Shown: positions 19,201 to 28,600, numbered from the stretch's first letter. The stretch is DNA of 64,000 bases from Amyelois transitella (GCF_032362555.1 NC_083516.1:1141001-1205000), one strand, 5' to 3'. Made by a program: numbers and translations. Notes: generated from the letters alone by a model not told the origin.

Positions 19201-21853
19201 CTGCTGTTCGCTGTGTGCTGGGGCAAGTATATAGTTTCGCTGAAGCATGTGAGCAGCAGCCGCAGCAGTTCCGTCCTGGCAGCTTCGTGTTGCGCGTTCC
19301 GCGGCGGCGACCTGGCGAAACCCACGCCACCTGCCCAGATGTACTCGCAGCTGTCAAGCGATGACAGCTCCTCGGCCCGCTCCTGTATGATGCATACAAT
19401 GTTTCAAATCTATAGAAATAAACATTTATTTATTTACTAGCTGTTGCCGGCGACTTCGTCGGCGTAAATTACGAGTAGAGTCTATAATTTTGTGAAATAA
19501 AAAAAAAATATCTCGTTTTTGTTGGGGCTCGAACCACTGGACCATCGAGGCCGCTGCGGTGGTGTCGAAATTAAAGTAGACTAACAAACCAAAATCTTTT
19601 TACGTGAGAATTACGCATGATATGTGCGGCCAAACCAGGATATTATCAACAGATTTTCACTTATATTTATATGTTATAGGTATAATGCTGTCGTACAATG
19701 ATAAAACAGTTTGAATTTTAAATTTCGTAACTTATTTGCAGGCAAACCCAGCCTTGAGTTCATTCAAATGACGATAACTTTTTTTTTGTGAAAGGATATT
19801 GATGAAACAAACTTTAAATGTTTATCTGAGTTAAAACAAAGCAATTGGTGAAAGTTTTAAGTAAATCGGTTCAGTACTTTCAGATATAATCGTGATCATA
19901 CATACAGACAGACACACAGACAAAAAACTCAAAAAGAAAATTTGTTTTCTATTATTCATTCTAAGTGTCCCTTTATCCATTTCAGTCAAATTACTTAATG
20001 TACAGACAAAATATTTTTACTGTTTTATTATATGTATAGACTAGCTGTGCCCGCGACTTCGTCCGCGTGGAATAGTTATTTTGGGCATCATTGAAGCCGT
20101 CAAGGATGAATAATTTTCCCCGTTGTGTTTTCACATTTTCCATTATTTCTTCACTCCTAATAGTTCAATAAACTTCGTTCAGAATTTACACAACTCCATT
20201 GATTAAAAATGCTATGCACTTTTCCATTTTGTAAACACAATCATATCTATCTTGACGGCCTCTGTGGCGCAGCGGTAGTACGCTTGTCTGTGATACCAGA
20301 GGTCCTGGGTTCGAATCCCGGCCAGGGCATGATGAGAAAAGAACTTTTTCTGATTGGCCTGGGTCTTGGATGTTTATCTATATAAGTATTTATTATAAAA
20401 ATATAGTATCGTTGAGTTAGTATCTCGTAACACAAGTCTCGAACTTACTTCGAGGCTAACTCAATCAGTGTAATTTGTCCCGTATATGTTTATTTATATT
20501 TATTTATTTATCTTATAATTGTTATCAATCCTCTCTACATGAATCTGCATGAACATCGACCATCATAGCACATGGGAGACTCAAGTGCTGATAAGATAAC
20601 TGCGGAAGGAAATCAATACTCACCGGCCCTGCTCTCTTAGTGCTTGTCACTGTGAAGTCTGGGCAAAACAGCAAGTCCTGGAAAAATACAGTTCATGAGA
20701 ATTGAATGGAATAGACTGATTTACCGTTTGACAGAAATATCAAATTACAAGTAGTAGTGATTTGAAATTCTACTAATAAAGGATTTCTCAGAATTACCAC
20801 AGGAAGCGAGTGAGGCTATACTGTTGTCAAATAATATAAATCTCTACAATAATAAGTTTATGGTATTTGTGTTGGAATCATGAATACATGAATAAGTTCA
20901 TAAATAAATGATTTTCATTGCTGTCTTTACAGCTGTAGCATTCACATGATAGAACTATTTGAAAAATAAATATTTTAGGTTTTAATAGCTTCCAACCTGA
21001 ATCTGGAGTAAAAAGCTGCCTTATAAAACCTAATACATATAACCTTGTTTGAACATACACATATAGCATTGACAAGTGACTGTGCCAGTGGAACCGACTC
21101 ATTCTCAGCTGCCGCCGGCAATGAAGACCAGAAAAAGCCGTGCCATTCAGGCTCCTCCAGCATGTATGGTAGCACCCGTGTCAGCAGCCGGGCACAGTTT
21201 AGAGCTGAAACGAATTTAAATTTTTTTCTTCCATTCGAGTATGTGGCATAGTCAAGTAAAAAAAAATTTTAAGAGACAAAGTAAAATAGTTATTATTATA
21301 ATTTATTGCTATGTGTTCAAACTGGCATTCATTACAAAATACAGAATGTATTTCCTTTGCATGTATCTGGCAGGAAGTAGATAATGATTACAAGCAGGAA
21401 AAATAGGTAGAAATAAAAAATTATACAGCATAATAAATACTTTGATTTCTTAGAAATTGTTTATATTATATTTAAGACTTTTATGGTACCAGTTTGTTGT
21501 TCGCGCTGCGTCCGACAGCTGCTGTCTACAGTCTTCACCATTTTCTCGACAGCTTTGTACACCAGGGTCGCCAAATTATTTGGTGACTCCTCACGAAGCG
21601 CTCGAATCTCAGCACCAGGCACCAGTGCGAACACATCTTGCACATTTGTCACGCTTTCTGACCAAAACTGATCCCAAAAACTATCATCTGATGAATCAAT
21701 AGGCTGAAAAAGCAATAGTTTCATCGATAAAATCTCACAAAACTTTGAGTTTGCGTAGGCGTTTACACGTATTAGCGAACTACTTACCTGTGTTTTCGAT
21801 GTAAGTTGGACCACAGCCTTTCTAAAGTTTAATTTTGTGTCAGCGTTACCCAT
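7240..21853 (-). CDS. HID1: HID1 domain protein, 17 exons
   Basis: HID1 is a peripheral Golgi/trans-Golgi protein needed for dense-core vesicle and neuropeptide sorting. Coding exons (minus): 21788-21853, 21490-21703, 21059-21204, 20624-20677, 19180-19382, 18243-18384, 17994-18065, 17554-17748, 16698-16788, 16075-16296, 13386-13550, 12523-12682, 11251-11354, 10471-10592, 9645-9799, 7890-8048, 7240-7303. All junctions are GT-AG and phases agree; the sum is 2334 nt (777 aa), close to human HID1 (about 788 aa). The start MGNADTKLNFRKAV has Gly2 for N-myristoylation as in the family. Diagnostic blocks include DQFWSESVTNVQDVFALVP, NRHALPLFTSLLNTV, GERNFGVRLNKPY, KLPLQTIMRLLQVLVPQVEK and the C-terminus WYDTDVKLFEIQRV. 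Exon 12 has a lineage-specific Ala/Arg/His-rich tail and a weak donor (GTCTGG). Exon 13 ends inside a minisatellite. Introns are full of repeats. I am sure of the family; the exon 13-14 junction is the least certain. Confidence 0.95.
7351..7604 (+). repeat. SINE-B copy, near full length
   Basis: Starts GCCGTGTGGTTCCCGGCACC, has CTTTCCCATGGATG, AAGGCGACTAAGGGATAGG, GCGATGGGCTAGCAACC and the 3' block CGCAAGGGATATAGACGTGA, then TATG repeats. It is in HID1 intron 16, opposite to the gene. Confidence 0.8.
7620..7864 (-). mobile_element. MITE copy M3 (TACAGGGTGAC ends), internally deleted
   Basis: Ends are TACAGGGTGAC and its inverse GTCACCCTGTA, extended by a shared CAACTGCAT. It is inverted relative to M1 (8085-8570) and M2 (12736-13217) and lacks about 240 bp of their interior. 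Its inner end lies 25 nt downstream of HID1 exon 16 in the intron. Confidence 0.75.
8049..8084. repeat. AT dinucleotide run
   Basis: A near-pure TA run between HID1 exon 16 and MITE M1; part of the intron just upstream of the exon's acceptor. Confidence 0.7.
8085..8570 (+). mobile_element. MITE copy M1 (TACAGGGTGAC ends), full length
   Basis: 486 bp bounded by TACAGGGTGAC and GTCACCCTGTA, with the TIRs extending imperfectly through CAACTGCAT. The 482-bp copy at 12736-13217 is nearly identical. No transposase is encoded. TA-rich flanks suggest a TA target, but I cannot fix the superfamily. Confidence 0.8.
8578..8804 (-). mobile_element. SINE-A, near full length
   Basis: The tRNA-like head (B box GGTTCGAATCC), the ATTGGCCTGGGTCTTGGATG body and the ACTTCGAGGCTAACTCAATC tail are all present, read on the minus strand. 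It abuts the right end of MITE M1. Confidence 0.85.
8911..9110. mobile_element. RTE 3'-end fragments, fold-back pair
   Basis: 8911-9000 is the reverse of the RTE C-terminal coding end (CTTTCCCGGAGGGG, CACTTGCCACGATC). 9035-9095 matches the RTE on the plus strand (GGTATGTTAAGATGG). Two opposed fragments of the element at 59337-62363. Confidence 0.65.
9111..9335 (-). repeat. Repeat family D copy
   Basis: Shares blocks, partly inverted, with 52770-52995 and 57795-57935: a TTGTTACCGCTTCTTCTG-type block, AGCGGCAGT and a GAATTTGAAT tail. Probably a LINE or SINE 3' end; the class is not determined. Confidence 0.45.
9371..9640 (+). repeat. SINE-B copy abutting HID1 exon 15 donor
   Basis: Complete family B copy ending in TATG repeats. 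Its tail stops about 5 nt from the lower edge of HID1 exon 15 (9645), so the exon's intron begins gtgagt and runs straight into the reversed SINE tail. Confidence 0.8.
9838..10070 (-). mobile_element. RTE 3'-end fragment
   Basis: A 5'-truncated copy of the RTE C-terminal coding region and (CATA)n tail, reversed: TTTCCCGGAGGGG, CACTTGCCACGATCTC, ACCAGGACGTCCTTAA. It lies in HID1 intron 14. Confidence 0.8.
10093..10350 (+). repeat. SINE-B copy, near full length
   Basis: GCCGTGTGGTTCCCGGCACC start, all internal blocks, and an ACAAGGGATATAGACGTGAC 3' block followed by TATG repeats. In HID1 intron 14. Confidence 0.8.
10621..10771 (-). mobile_element. SINE-A, head truncated at the HID1 minisatellite
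   Basis: On the minus strand the tRNA head is missing upstream of GGAGGTCCCGGGTTCGAATC; the remaining B box, body and tail are recognisable. The truncation point joins the end of the 46-bp array, so the array edge and the SINE edge coincide. Confidence 0.75.
10771..11284 (-). repeat. 46-bp minisatellite, 11 copies, spanning HID1 exon 13 donor
   Basis: A 46-bp unit repeats 11 times; the ACGTAC word starts at 10785 and every 46 bp to 11245. On the minus strand each unit reads AACGCCACGCTCCCCGCC, ACGCCCG, then GTACGTACACACGGC. The first unit encodes the conserved TLNATLPATPG end of exon 13, and the GTACGT that follows is the exon's 5' splice site. Two units (around 10940 and 11170) differ by one base (GGCGGCGAG for GGCGGGGAG). 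The unit length is 1 mod 3, so the three minus-strand frames cycle through the array and none contains a stop. Confidence 0.9.
11465..11668 (-). mobile_element. RTE 3'-end fragment
   Basis: 5'-truncated RTE C-terminal region with its tail, reversed (AGGCAGAGACTAC, CACTTGCCACGATC, GATCAAGGTACGTTCGTCTA). HID1 intron 12. Confidence 0.75.
11691..11788 (+). repeat. SINE-B 3' fragment
   Basis: AGCTGAATGTGGCCATTCAG, GGCTCTGTCTACCC and AAGGGATATAGACGTGAC then TATG. Faces the reversed copy at 11830-12034, forming an inverted pair. Confidence 0.7.
11830..12034 (-). repeat. SINE-B copy, diverged
   Basis: Reversed family B: TCACGTCTATATCC at the 3' end, AATTGAGATTCAAATAG, GTTGCCAGCCCATCGCC, ending GGTAACCACACGGC at the 5' end. 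Contains small deletions. Confidence 0.7.
12163..12184. repeat. (GT)n microsatellite
   Basis: A pure GT run directly upstream of a SINE-B 5' end. Confidence 0.85.
12185..12480 (+). repeat. SINE-B copy with duplicated 5' end
   Basis: The first about 33 bp (GTGCCGTGTGGTTCCCGGCA through ATACTAAAAA) is present twice in tandem before the otherwise complete element. The 3' end has ACGTGACGATATGTATG repeats and stops about 42 nt from HID1 exon 12. Confidence 0.8.
12736..13217 (+). mobile_element. MITE copy M2, full length
   Basis: 482 bp, nearly identical to M1 (8085-8570) and in the same orientation. The left TIR has one change (TACAGGTTGAC). HID1 intron 11. Confidence 0.8.
13217..13312 (+). mobile_element. 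SINE-A tail fragment
   Basis: TAGTATCGTTGAG, TATCTCGTAACACAAGT and TTACTTCGAGGCTAACTCAA identify the 3' part of SINE-A without head. Confidence 0.75.
13553..13790 (-). mobile_element. LINE 3' tails, two direct copies of about 115 bp
   Basis: Two tandem copies (about 13557-13661 and 13662-13778) of a block with TTTATTTATTTA, ATTGCACAAAAT, TATAGCACAATTGGCGGACT and ACCAGTCAACCATTGGG. Reversed, the order is GACTGGTAGA, TAAGTCCGCCAATTG, then a (TAAA)n tail. This matches the layout of the 3' UTR of the LINE at 13878-15700. The first copy starts at the acceptor side of HID1 exon 11. Confidence 0.65.
13878..15700 (+). mobile_element. 5'-truncated non-LTR retrotransposon (CR1/Jockey-like)
   Basis: Consists of a reverse-transcriptase ORF with no upstream endonuclease, a 3' UTR with the TAAGTCCGCC.TTG hairpin motif (about 15570-15590), an AATAAAG signal near 15645, and a CAAA-rich tail ending near 15700. 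It inserted in HID1 intron 10, opposite to the gene. The clade (CR1, L2, Daphne or Jockey group) is judged from RT style only. Confidence 0.8.
13922..15394 (+). CDS. Reverse transcriptase of truncated LINE (490 codons)
   Basis: The frame stays open upstream of the first Met to about 13880, reading VGEDAISLDMIKP in the style of the usual KSTGPDGIS region, so the Met is not a real start but a consequence of truncation. RT motifs in order: LRPISILSVLSKILE, FQSGFKCGHSTTTAL, LLDFTSAFNTV (Asn where Asp is usual in AFDxV), GVPQGGILSPVLFSIFI and LYADDLQIYAS. The C-terminal LWNNLPQDTR block is typical of CR1/Jockey-group elements. The catalytic YADD is intact but the apurinic endonuclease half is absent, so this copy cannot retrotranspose alone. 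Confidence 0.85.
   Translation: MIKPIAEFIAPFITDIINCSISTGVYPTAWKLALIIPLPKKKPPSCPSHLRPISILSVLSKILEYHIHQQLSAHLSRYNMLSSFQSGFKCGHSTTTALVKITDDIRLNIDNKQLTVLVLLDFTSAFNTVDFDVLIEILRSLNFSSNSLCWFSSYLTGRRQRVKLNDGFSDWCDLVAGVPQGGILSPVLFSIFIDGITASLSSNFHLYADDLQIYASASLDNIQDAFSTINLDLERIADWSSRFGLLVNAAKSQAIVIGSPHYISRFANMMVPSLVLDNNIIPLSSKVTNLGVIMDQTLSWSPYINEISRKMYVSLHSLRRMQKFLPTATKILLVQSLLFPVLDYSDVACLNVTEELLDKLERLQNQGIRFVFGLRKFDHVSEFRRQLNWLPIRLKRNVHTLSLLFNILFNPSFPHYLHKNFSFRETDSRMRSHNNLKLLIPSYSSRTYGLSFSVRSAQLWNNLPQDTRSALNLSSFKSLIKRLYADASNN
15803..16035 (+). repeat. SINE-B copy, diverged
   Basis: GTCGTGTGGTTCCCGGTAC, CTCTTTCCCATGGATGTCG, AAAAGGCGACTAA, then a decayed 3' block (CACCCAGCAAGGGATACAG). Upstream in plus coordinates of HID1 exon 10. 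Confidence 0.7.
16375..16665 (+). mobile_element. RTE 3'-end remnants
   Basis: Two pieces of the RTE tail: AGTGTGGAGGGAAAGGACGG with GTGGGAAGACTTAGACGAG, then AGAGGCGTGATTTTATGTAT at 16640-16665. The middle is unrelated or decayed. Confidence 0.6.
16951..17163 (-). mobile_element. SINE-A, near full length
   Basis: On the minus strand: tRNA-like head with B box, GGCCTGGGTCTTGGATG body, and a tail somewhat diverged (TTACTTAAAGGCTAACTCAA). HID1 intron 8. Confidence 0.85.
17206..17360 (-). mobile_element. RTE 3'-end fragment
   Basis: Reversed RTE C-terminal coding and (CATA)n tail. Its 5'-truncated end, CGGGTACTTTTGACC, joins the partial HID1 exon 8 copy at 17363. Confidence 0.75.
17363..17454 (-). 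pseudogene. Partial duplicate of HID1 exon 8
   Basis: Repeats the donor-side end of HID1 exon 8 with its first intronic bases (donor gtcagttt), then skips 29 nt and continues through the exon's middle, encoding NNPLQQTYLPNSAKK again. The 29-nt loss breaks the frame. It ends abruptly at a SINE-B fragment. Retention of intronic bases means a DNA-level duplication, not a processed copy. Confidence 0.8.
17455..17550. repeat. Compound SINE-B fragments
   Basis: A reversed 3' block (TATCCCTTGCGGGGTAGACA) runs into a forward 3' end (TATAGACGTGATTATATGTA), filling the gap between the broken and the real HID1 exon 8. Confidence 0.65.
17789..17962 (+). repeat. SINE-B copy, 3' truncated
   Basis: GTGCCGTGTGGTTCACGGCA start, standard internal blocks to ATTAAGCCAAACA, then unrelated sequence. 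Confidence 0.75.
18431..19039 (-). mobile_element. Helitron-like element interrupted by a second Helitron
   Basis: The same family as 6880-7153 and 43815-44085. Its sequence stops at CAGCTTTATAA (18682) and resumes at TATTAGTATAGA (19028); joined, these match the uninterrupted ends of the other copies. The insert is the element at 18683-19027. Confidence 0.7.
18683..19027 (+). mobile_element. Nested Helitron-like element (TC...CTAG)
   Basis: Starts TCTATAATATAATAATAT and ends with a GACAG...CTGTC hairpin followed by GGGTCCGCTAG. It sits exactly between A18682 and T19028 of the host element, with no target duplication, as expected for Helitron insertion at AT. Confidence 0.7.
19438..19935 (-). 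mobile_element. Helitron-like element, related family, partial
   Basis: Starts (plus) CTAGCTGTTGCCGGCGACTT with the GTCG-type hairpin near the CTAG end. The remainder (to ACAGACAGACACACAGAC) differs from the shorter family. Confidence 0.45.
20041..20168 (-). mobile_element. Helitron-like element, truncated
   Basis: The CTAGCTGTGCCCGCGACTTC end and about 125 bp of the family seen at 6880-7153, then lost. Confidence 0.6.
20254..20490 (+). mobile_element. SINE-A, full length
   Basis: GACGGCCTCTGTGGCGCAGC head, B box GGTTCGAATCCC, body and tail to GTAATTTGTCCCGTATATG. HID1 intron 4, opposite to the gene. Confidence 0.85.
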
Positions 21854-22162
21854 TTTTAATTGATTTCTTCAAAATCTTAAATCCATTTCACACGTCCCAA
21901 AATCCAAAACAATACCTAGATTTTTTGTTTGAAATGACAAGTAATAATGACATTGACAAAAGCAAACGTGTCAAAGACATTTTTAGTTTTTAATTGCCAT
22001 AGCAACCGTACATATATGGCTATTCTGTACACGTGACGATTCTCCGACGGGTCCGTTCCTTGTCCAATCGTTTTTAGCCGCCGTTTGCACGAAATGCCTT
22101 AAATATAAACGTCACTTTTCTTGTTTGATTTTTGTCTACGGAAATTATTTGAAGTCGGAAAA
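21854..22162. promoter_or_regulatory. Divergent promoter HID1 / NDUFAB1
   Basis: The start codons of HID1 (minus, 21853) and the acyl carrier protein (plus, 22163) are 309 bp apart with no repeats between. Visible elements: an RFX X-box-like ATTGCCATAGCAAC at 21993-22006, an E-box CACGTGAC at 22030-22037 and a CCAAT word at 22064-22068. Binding is inferred from sequence resemblance only. Confidence 0.6.
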
Positions 22163-23035
<873 letters not shown>

Positions 23036-23716
23036 ATACACAATAGAGCTGATTAGTTTCGGTTCTTTGTTAGACTAACTGTGATCTTCGTTAATTTATG
23101 ATCATAGACAAATTTGAAGTATTTATTAAAATTACAGTTAGTCTGATATTGAGAAAATCAATTGGCTTAGGTTCTAGTACTGTTTTGTTACATTCAAATA
23201 AGGAATAACAAGAACAAAGGTGACACAAATGACTGCGAAATATATCACCAGATGTATAAAGTGTAAATCCTGTTTTTATTGATTATATGCCTGTTAGAAT
23301 AGTCCATTTGCTTTTCATTTGGCTAAAACGCCAGATTATACAATAAATGAGAATGGATACAAATTTTGCATTTTATTTATTAGGCACCTGTTGGGTCTTA
23401 TCAGCAAATTTGAACCTGTGAATGAACCTTCCACACTAAAATGGGCTCTATCCTTGGAAGGAGAGGCCAAGATGACAACATATCTAAATGTGAAAACTGA
23501 TTGAAATAAAACTTAAGTATAGTTTAAACTTCTTAGGCAAGAGCTTGTCCTACTCCACTATTTTCTAAATAACTCTCAGCCAGACTGGTGCCTCAACTCC
23601 TGCATGTTCTGCAACTAGTTGTCAAGTTTCGAAATGAATGAATTTTGGATCCTGATGTTTGTCTAGGTACATTCAAAGGAGGAAAGTAATCATTTATAAA
23701 ACTGGTTACAAAACAT

Positions 23717-23880
23717 ACATACATATAATTAGATCTACATCCTTTGCGGGGTAGAGAAGCCAAGTCTTGAATAAAATGAATGGCCACGTGCAGCTGTATG
23801 GCAATAATGGTATTGAGATTCAAAAAGGCGTCGGTCACTATTTGAATAGCCAACGAGAAGGATCCCAAGTTTATTGACCA
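23717..23880 (-). repeat. SINE-B copy, decayed
   Basis: Reversed blocks TTTGCGGGGTAGA, TGGCCACGTGCAGCTGTATGG, ATTGAGATTCAA and TCCCAAGTTTAT. Confidence 0.55.
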
Positions 23881-24022
23881 TTCATGAATGTCAAGATGAC
23901 GGAGCCACCTCGCAAAACACAAATATTGTCGAACCAGCCCTTAGTACCTGGTTGGTACCTTTTGGTACCTATATCAAAAAATTTTGTACCTCAAAGAATT
24001 GAAAAAATATCGATTGTGATAT

Positions 24023-24060
24023 GTGGTTCCTCCATCTTGACGTCAAAATGGAGGAACCAC
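24023..24060. promoter_or_regulatory. 38-bp palindrome centred on TGACGTCA
   Basis: 18 of 19 base pairs match across the centre. The arms are GTGGTTCCTCCAT and ATGGAGGAACCAC, and the exact centre is the CRE-type octamer TGACGTCA (24038-24045). It is surrounded by repeated GTACC words. Whether it is bound by a bZIP factor or is the centre of a palindromic repeat is not known. Confidence 0.6.
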
Positions 24061-24830
24061 CTTCGTTTCTTATAAAAATATAATGTATACCGTCGAGATG
24101 ACCACACGGACACTTAGTACCAGATTAGTACCTCCCAAGATCTTATCGCTATAATCGTTTTTTAAGAAAATAATTAACAATAAGAAAATGACAGAAGTGC
24201 CTGTGATTAATTATAGCAAAATGTATTAAACGAAAACTTTACTTCAAAATAGTTCTAGGCGTTTAGTTTATTATTTATCAAATAAATTTAATCGACTTTG
24301 AGATAATTTTATTTAAATATCAGAACTATTATTTATAACTTATTGAAATATATTTAGTTATATACAACTCGTTTAAATAACATAACATTCATCCTACAAA
24401 AAATAAAATAAATTAAAAAACATATTACCGAAGTGGGTAAATAGGCCTTATTATTAAATACCCTCGCGACTTAAAAAGAAACCCGTATGTATACCTGCGA
24501 TTTGAAACTATGGGACGACGACTTATGGATGTCCTGATGGACTCGGGAAGCGAATTCCACAGCCTAACAGCCATAAATATGGCTCATAATGGCGAAAGAA
24601 TTGGGAGGCAAAACTTGTACGGTGAAAACGGGTAGCTAGAATTAAATTATTTGAAGGAAGAGGATTCTTTCATTGAATATTAAAATAGTATCAATATTTT
24701 AAGAAACTAATCTTCCATAATAACTACAGGGCCCATATTTGATGATAATTTTGCATAATATGTAGACTTTACCTAGTCTTCTATACACATCTTGATCCTC
24801 AACTATAAACATTCATTAGGTATATGAAAT

Positions 24831-25157
24831 ACATACATACATAAAATCACGCCTCTTTCCCGGAGGGGTAGGCAGAGACTACCTCTTTCCACTTGCCACG
24901 ATCTCTGCATACTTCTTTCGCTTCGTCCACATTCATAACTCTCTTCATACAAGCTCGGCGGTTTCGGGTACTTTTGACCTGACCCTTTACCAGGACGTCC
25001 TTAATTTGATCAAGATACGTTCGTCTAGGTCTTCCCACTCCGACCTTTCCCTCCACACTCTCCTTGTATATCTGCTTAGTCAACCTGCTTTCATTCATCC
25101 TCTCCACATGACCGAACCATCTTAACATACCCTTTTCTATTCCTGTAACTACATCTT
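24831..25157 (-). mobile_element. RTE 3'-end fragment, about 325 bp
   Basis: Near-identical, reversed, to the last about 300 nt of the RTE ORF plus (CATA)n tail; it still encodes GMLRWFGHVERMNESRLTKQ. High identity to the intact copy at 59337-62363 indicates a recent insertion. Confidence 0.85.
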
Positions 25158-25625
25158 CTATATATAAAATATATATAGAATAAATATATATTCTGTATAT
25201 GAAATGAAGGAAAGAAAGAAACATGGCATAATTTATACAACTTTAATTGATGAAACTTCATATAATTGAAAAAGAACAGTACTTGCTAAGCATACATTAA
25301 CATTTATATACAATCTAAGCTCGCCACATCTAAATGCACGTCCACACACATATGTCCAACCAAATAGTACACCTATTTACACGAGCCTCCAATTACGTCA
25401 ATAATGATCTAACGAACCCGTCTCGAAATTGACAAAATTCACGATCATAAGTTAGAAATTAAATATGCTGTAATATAAAAAAAGGTATTTACAGAATAAA
25501 TATTCACTATCTTAGCGGGCATTCGAGTCTTTACACGTATGGCGTTCGGTAACGTTGGTACGTTCACGGTCTCTGGCTCTGAAGCCAGCACTGGTCGTGG
25601 AGTGATACCGAAGGCCCCGATTGGG

Positions 25626-28600
25626 CTATCTGGAGCGGTTGTTCCGCGATCGCGCCGCGCCCGACGACCGCAAGCGCCGCGCCGCGCTCGGGTCCACTCG
25701 CGCCACTCGCACCACCGGCTGCAGCCAGTCTCCTAAACCTTGCAACGCTCGCTTCTTCTTCTTCAACTCTTTATCTTCTTCCGCAGACGACCGAGACGTT
25801 CGCTTCTCCCGCGCCGCCTTCTTTTTCTCATTCTGCAATAGAAGTTTCAAATCTACATGTAACTTGCTGTCTTTAGACTCGTCTGCATCTGTAGCTTCGC
25901 ATTTGTCTTCTGAATCCTGCGATTCCTCTTCCTCTTTGAGATTAATTAAAGTCTTTTCACTCTCTGTTTCTTCTAAGGTCTTCTCGTCTTCACATTCAGA
26001 CCGGCCTTCTTCACTGATTGTATCCTGTGTAGTATCATCATCTGGTGGTTCAACTGAGGACCGATCTAAACTACTGTCTAGTTTGTTTTCCACATCGAGA
26101 CTGCTTGCTCGAGAGCCTTTTTTCGCCTTTTTCTTGTTCGGCCAACCGGTCCGGTTCTTCTTCTTGAATTTGCCACGTCTCGCCTTCGTCTGTTCTTCTA
26201 CTCCCTCCTTGATCTCATTACGTATGAGATCACAATTTTCACACTCTGAAACCAAACTGGAGACATCTGGGACATTGGTGGACGTGACGACCGCAGCTTC
26301 GCCTTCAATGGCTTCCTCCGACAGATCATATTCGCCGGCGTCTTCGAATACTTCAGACAAGAACTGTTGAAGCCTCTCGGACGCCTCCTGTGTTTCTGAT
26401 ATGACTGGTTCTATTTTGAGATTGCTTTGAGTATCACTGATTGTGTCTTCAGAAGCTGTTGATTTCGTGTCGTCCGGATGTTTCCGTCGATGTAACAGCC
26501 CTGCTGACCCGAGGATGGCTAACGTGGAGGCGTGTTCTCTTGGAGACTTCCTCGAATGACCTTCCAATGCTTGAACAGCAGCCGTTCGTTTACGGATCTT
26601 CTGTTTCTTCATGCCCCGCGTGCCGTAGGACCGCGAAGGCCCAGGCTTCTCCTCTCGTTTGACGAGGTCGCTCAATGGACAGCAGTTTGGTTTTAAAGGC
26701 GGCAATTGACCTATTTCGTATGGTAACTTTGGCGATTTGGAGTATAGTGCTGGAATAGAAAATACATATTCATATTAGTGATATAATTGACACTTTTATT
26801 TACAAATTATTTTTTTAATTGAATTTGAATTTTTTTTAAGGCTCTTTAAATTAATTTAGTGAACAATTACTCTACAAATTGATAAAAACAATAAAATTTG
26901 CGTCCAAATATGCTCACCAAAATATTGCGGCACATTCTTCACCACAACCTTGTCCTGGTCCTGCCTCTTGAAGGTCTCGAACCAGGGCTCGCTGCGCGGC
27001 ACCGACTCGAACGCGAACTCCAGCTGCTCCACCGCCGGCGTGTACTTCAACCGCCCGTCTTCCCACTTCATACAGCGCTCCGACGGTTCTTCCTTCGGAG
27101 GATTCGCTTCAACCTCAGCGATTTCCACTTCGACTGGAGTCGCCACCGGTTCCGGCTCGGCAATTGGAGGTATTGACGTCTCTAGTGTTTCTACAACCGG
27201 TTTGACAGGCCCTCTCCGACCTCTCTTAGCGACGGCGGGCGCTTTCCGTTTCCGCCGCCGCTTATCCTCCGGCCAACTGTCCTCTTCTGAGGACTCTTCT
27301 TTGAGCGCCAGAGGGCGCGCCTGTCGCCGCCTCTCATTGGTCGGCGGCGGCGGCGGTTGCGGAGGACTTTTCCTCTTCGCGCTCAGGACTTTCTCGTCAT
27401 CAGACGACGTCGAACTGGTCGAGCTGGCGCGCTTCGGAAACATGAACTGTTCGGCTTCGTCGCTCAGCACTGACAATTCCGAGCGTCTCACTTTCCTAAA
27501 CTTCACGACTAGAGGTTTAGTTCCATTGCACGTCAGGGCGGAATCCTTCCGTTTGTTCGTCGCGAACCCGCCGCTCGACCTCAACTTGGTGCTTACACCG
27601 ACGACTTTGTAATACTGTCTGTCTTCAGAGGACTCGTTAAACCTTTTGCTGCATCTGGTGTTGTGCTTCTTTTCATCATCTAGGGTGCCGTTACGTTTGG
27701 GACTTTGGTTACCGTTGACCGTCGAGTCCGGGGACTGGGATCGTTTTGAGCGTCTACTTTTGGGTGATTCCGAGTCGCCGTTGCATATTTTTCTTAGGGA
27801 CCTGCGTTCACCGTTTATGGGCGTGGCTTTGTCTAGGAATGTGGTGACGTCAGCGCCGGAGCTGATGAGGGAGTCGAGCGCGAGGAAGTTGGTGTGGTCG
27901 CGGACGAAGGCGAGGTGGTGCGGGGAGCGCCGGTGCAGCGCCGCGTCCGCGTAGTCAGTGTTGCACATCTCACAGTACCCTCCTTTCGCCTCTTTGTCTT
28001 CTCTCTCTTTTATGCGCGGCCGACTTTTCCTTGTCATTCTGGAACACCAAACATGACAGTAAGTAAAAAAAAATACATTATTATTGTTCTATAGTTGAAA
28101 ATACAAATTTGATACAACAGTTTTTAGATTTATTTTATTTTATTTGCAGTAATTTACATATATACATGTGTATAAAGAATTAAGATTCAAGAAGTGGTAG
28201 GTTGCCAGTCTATCGCCTAGAAGAGCAATCCAAAATTTTTATCTAATTTTGAAAATATTTTTTCTATCTTGTCATGAACAGCCTCAATGCATTCAACCAA
28301 AGCATGCAACATGCAAAAGTGCTATGATGGGAGAAAGAAGGTTTCATCTAATACTTACTTCTGACCTGCAGTAGGTATATTGTTGTTCAGCGTCTGCGGC
28401 GTTTCCTTTTTGTCTTTTCTTTCTTTAGGCGGATCCGGATCTAACGATAAATGCGGCCATTCATCGAATTCTTTGAAAACTGGTCGGCACACTCTGAAAA
28501 AAAAAAAACAAAAATTATATTTTATATAAATGTAAGATTTGATCTATAAGCACACACGAGTATAAAACGATGCATACTTGTCCAGAAATTCAATCTTGAT

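Larger units (their letters stand above)
23036..25625. other. Convergent intergenic region NDUFAB1 / DBF4
   Basis: Holds the NDUFAB1 3' end, a decayed SINE-B (23717-23880), a GTACC-rich palindromic segment (23885-24140), AT-rich filler and an RTE fragment (24831-25157). No further exon is recognised; the 3' UTR of DBF4 presumably lies at 25230-25625. Confidence 0.5.

Noticed and set aside
20254..20330. tRNA gene
   Set aside because: Acceptor and T stems and the B box look like a tRNA, but the anticodon stem does not pair and the same body and tail follow at eight loci; these are SINE-A heads.
24847..25224. 125-codon minus-strand gene
   Set aside because: It is the C-terminal end of the RTE ORF in a 5'-truncated copy, with a start codon supplied by flanking sequence.
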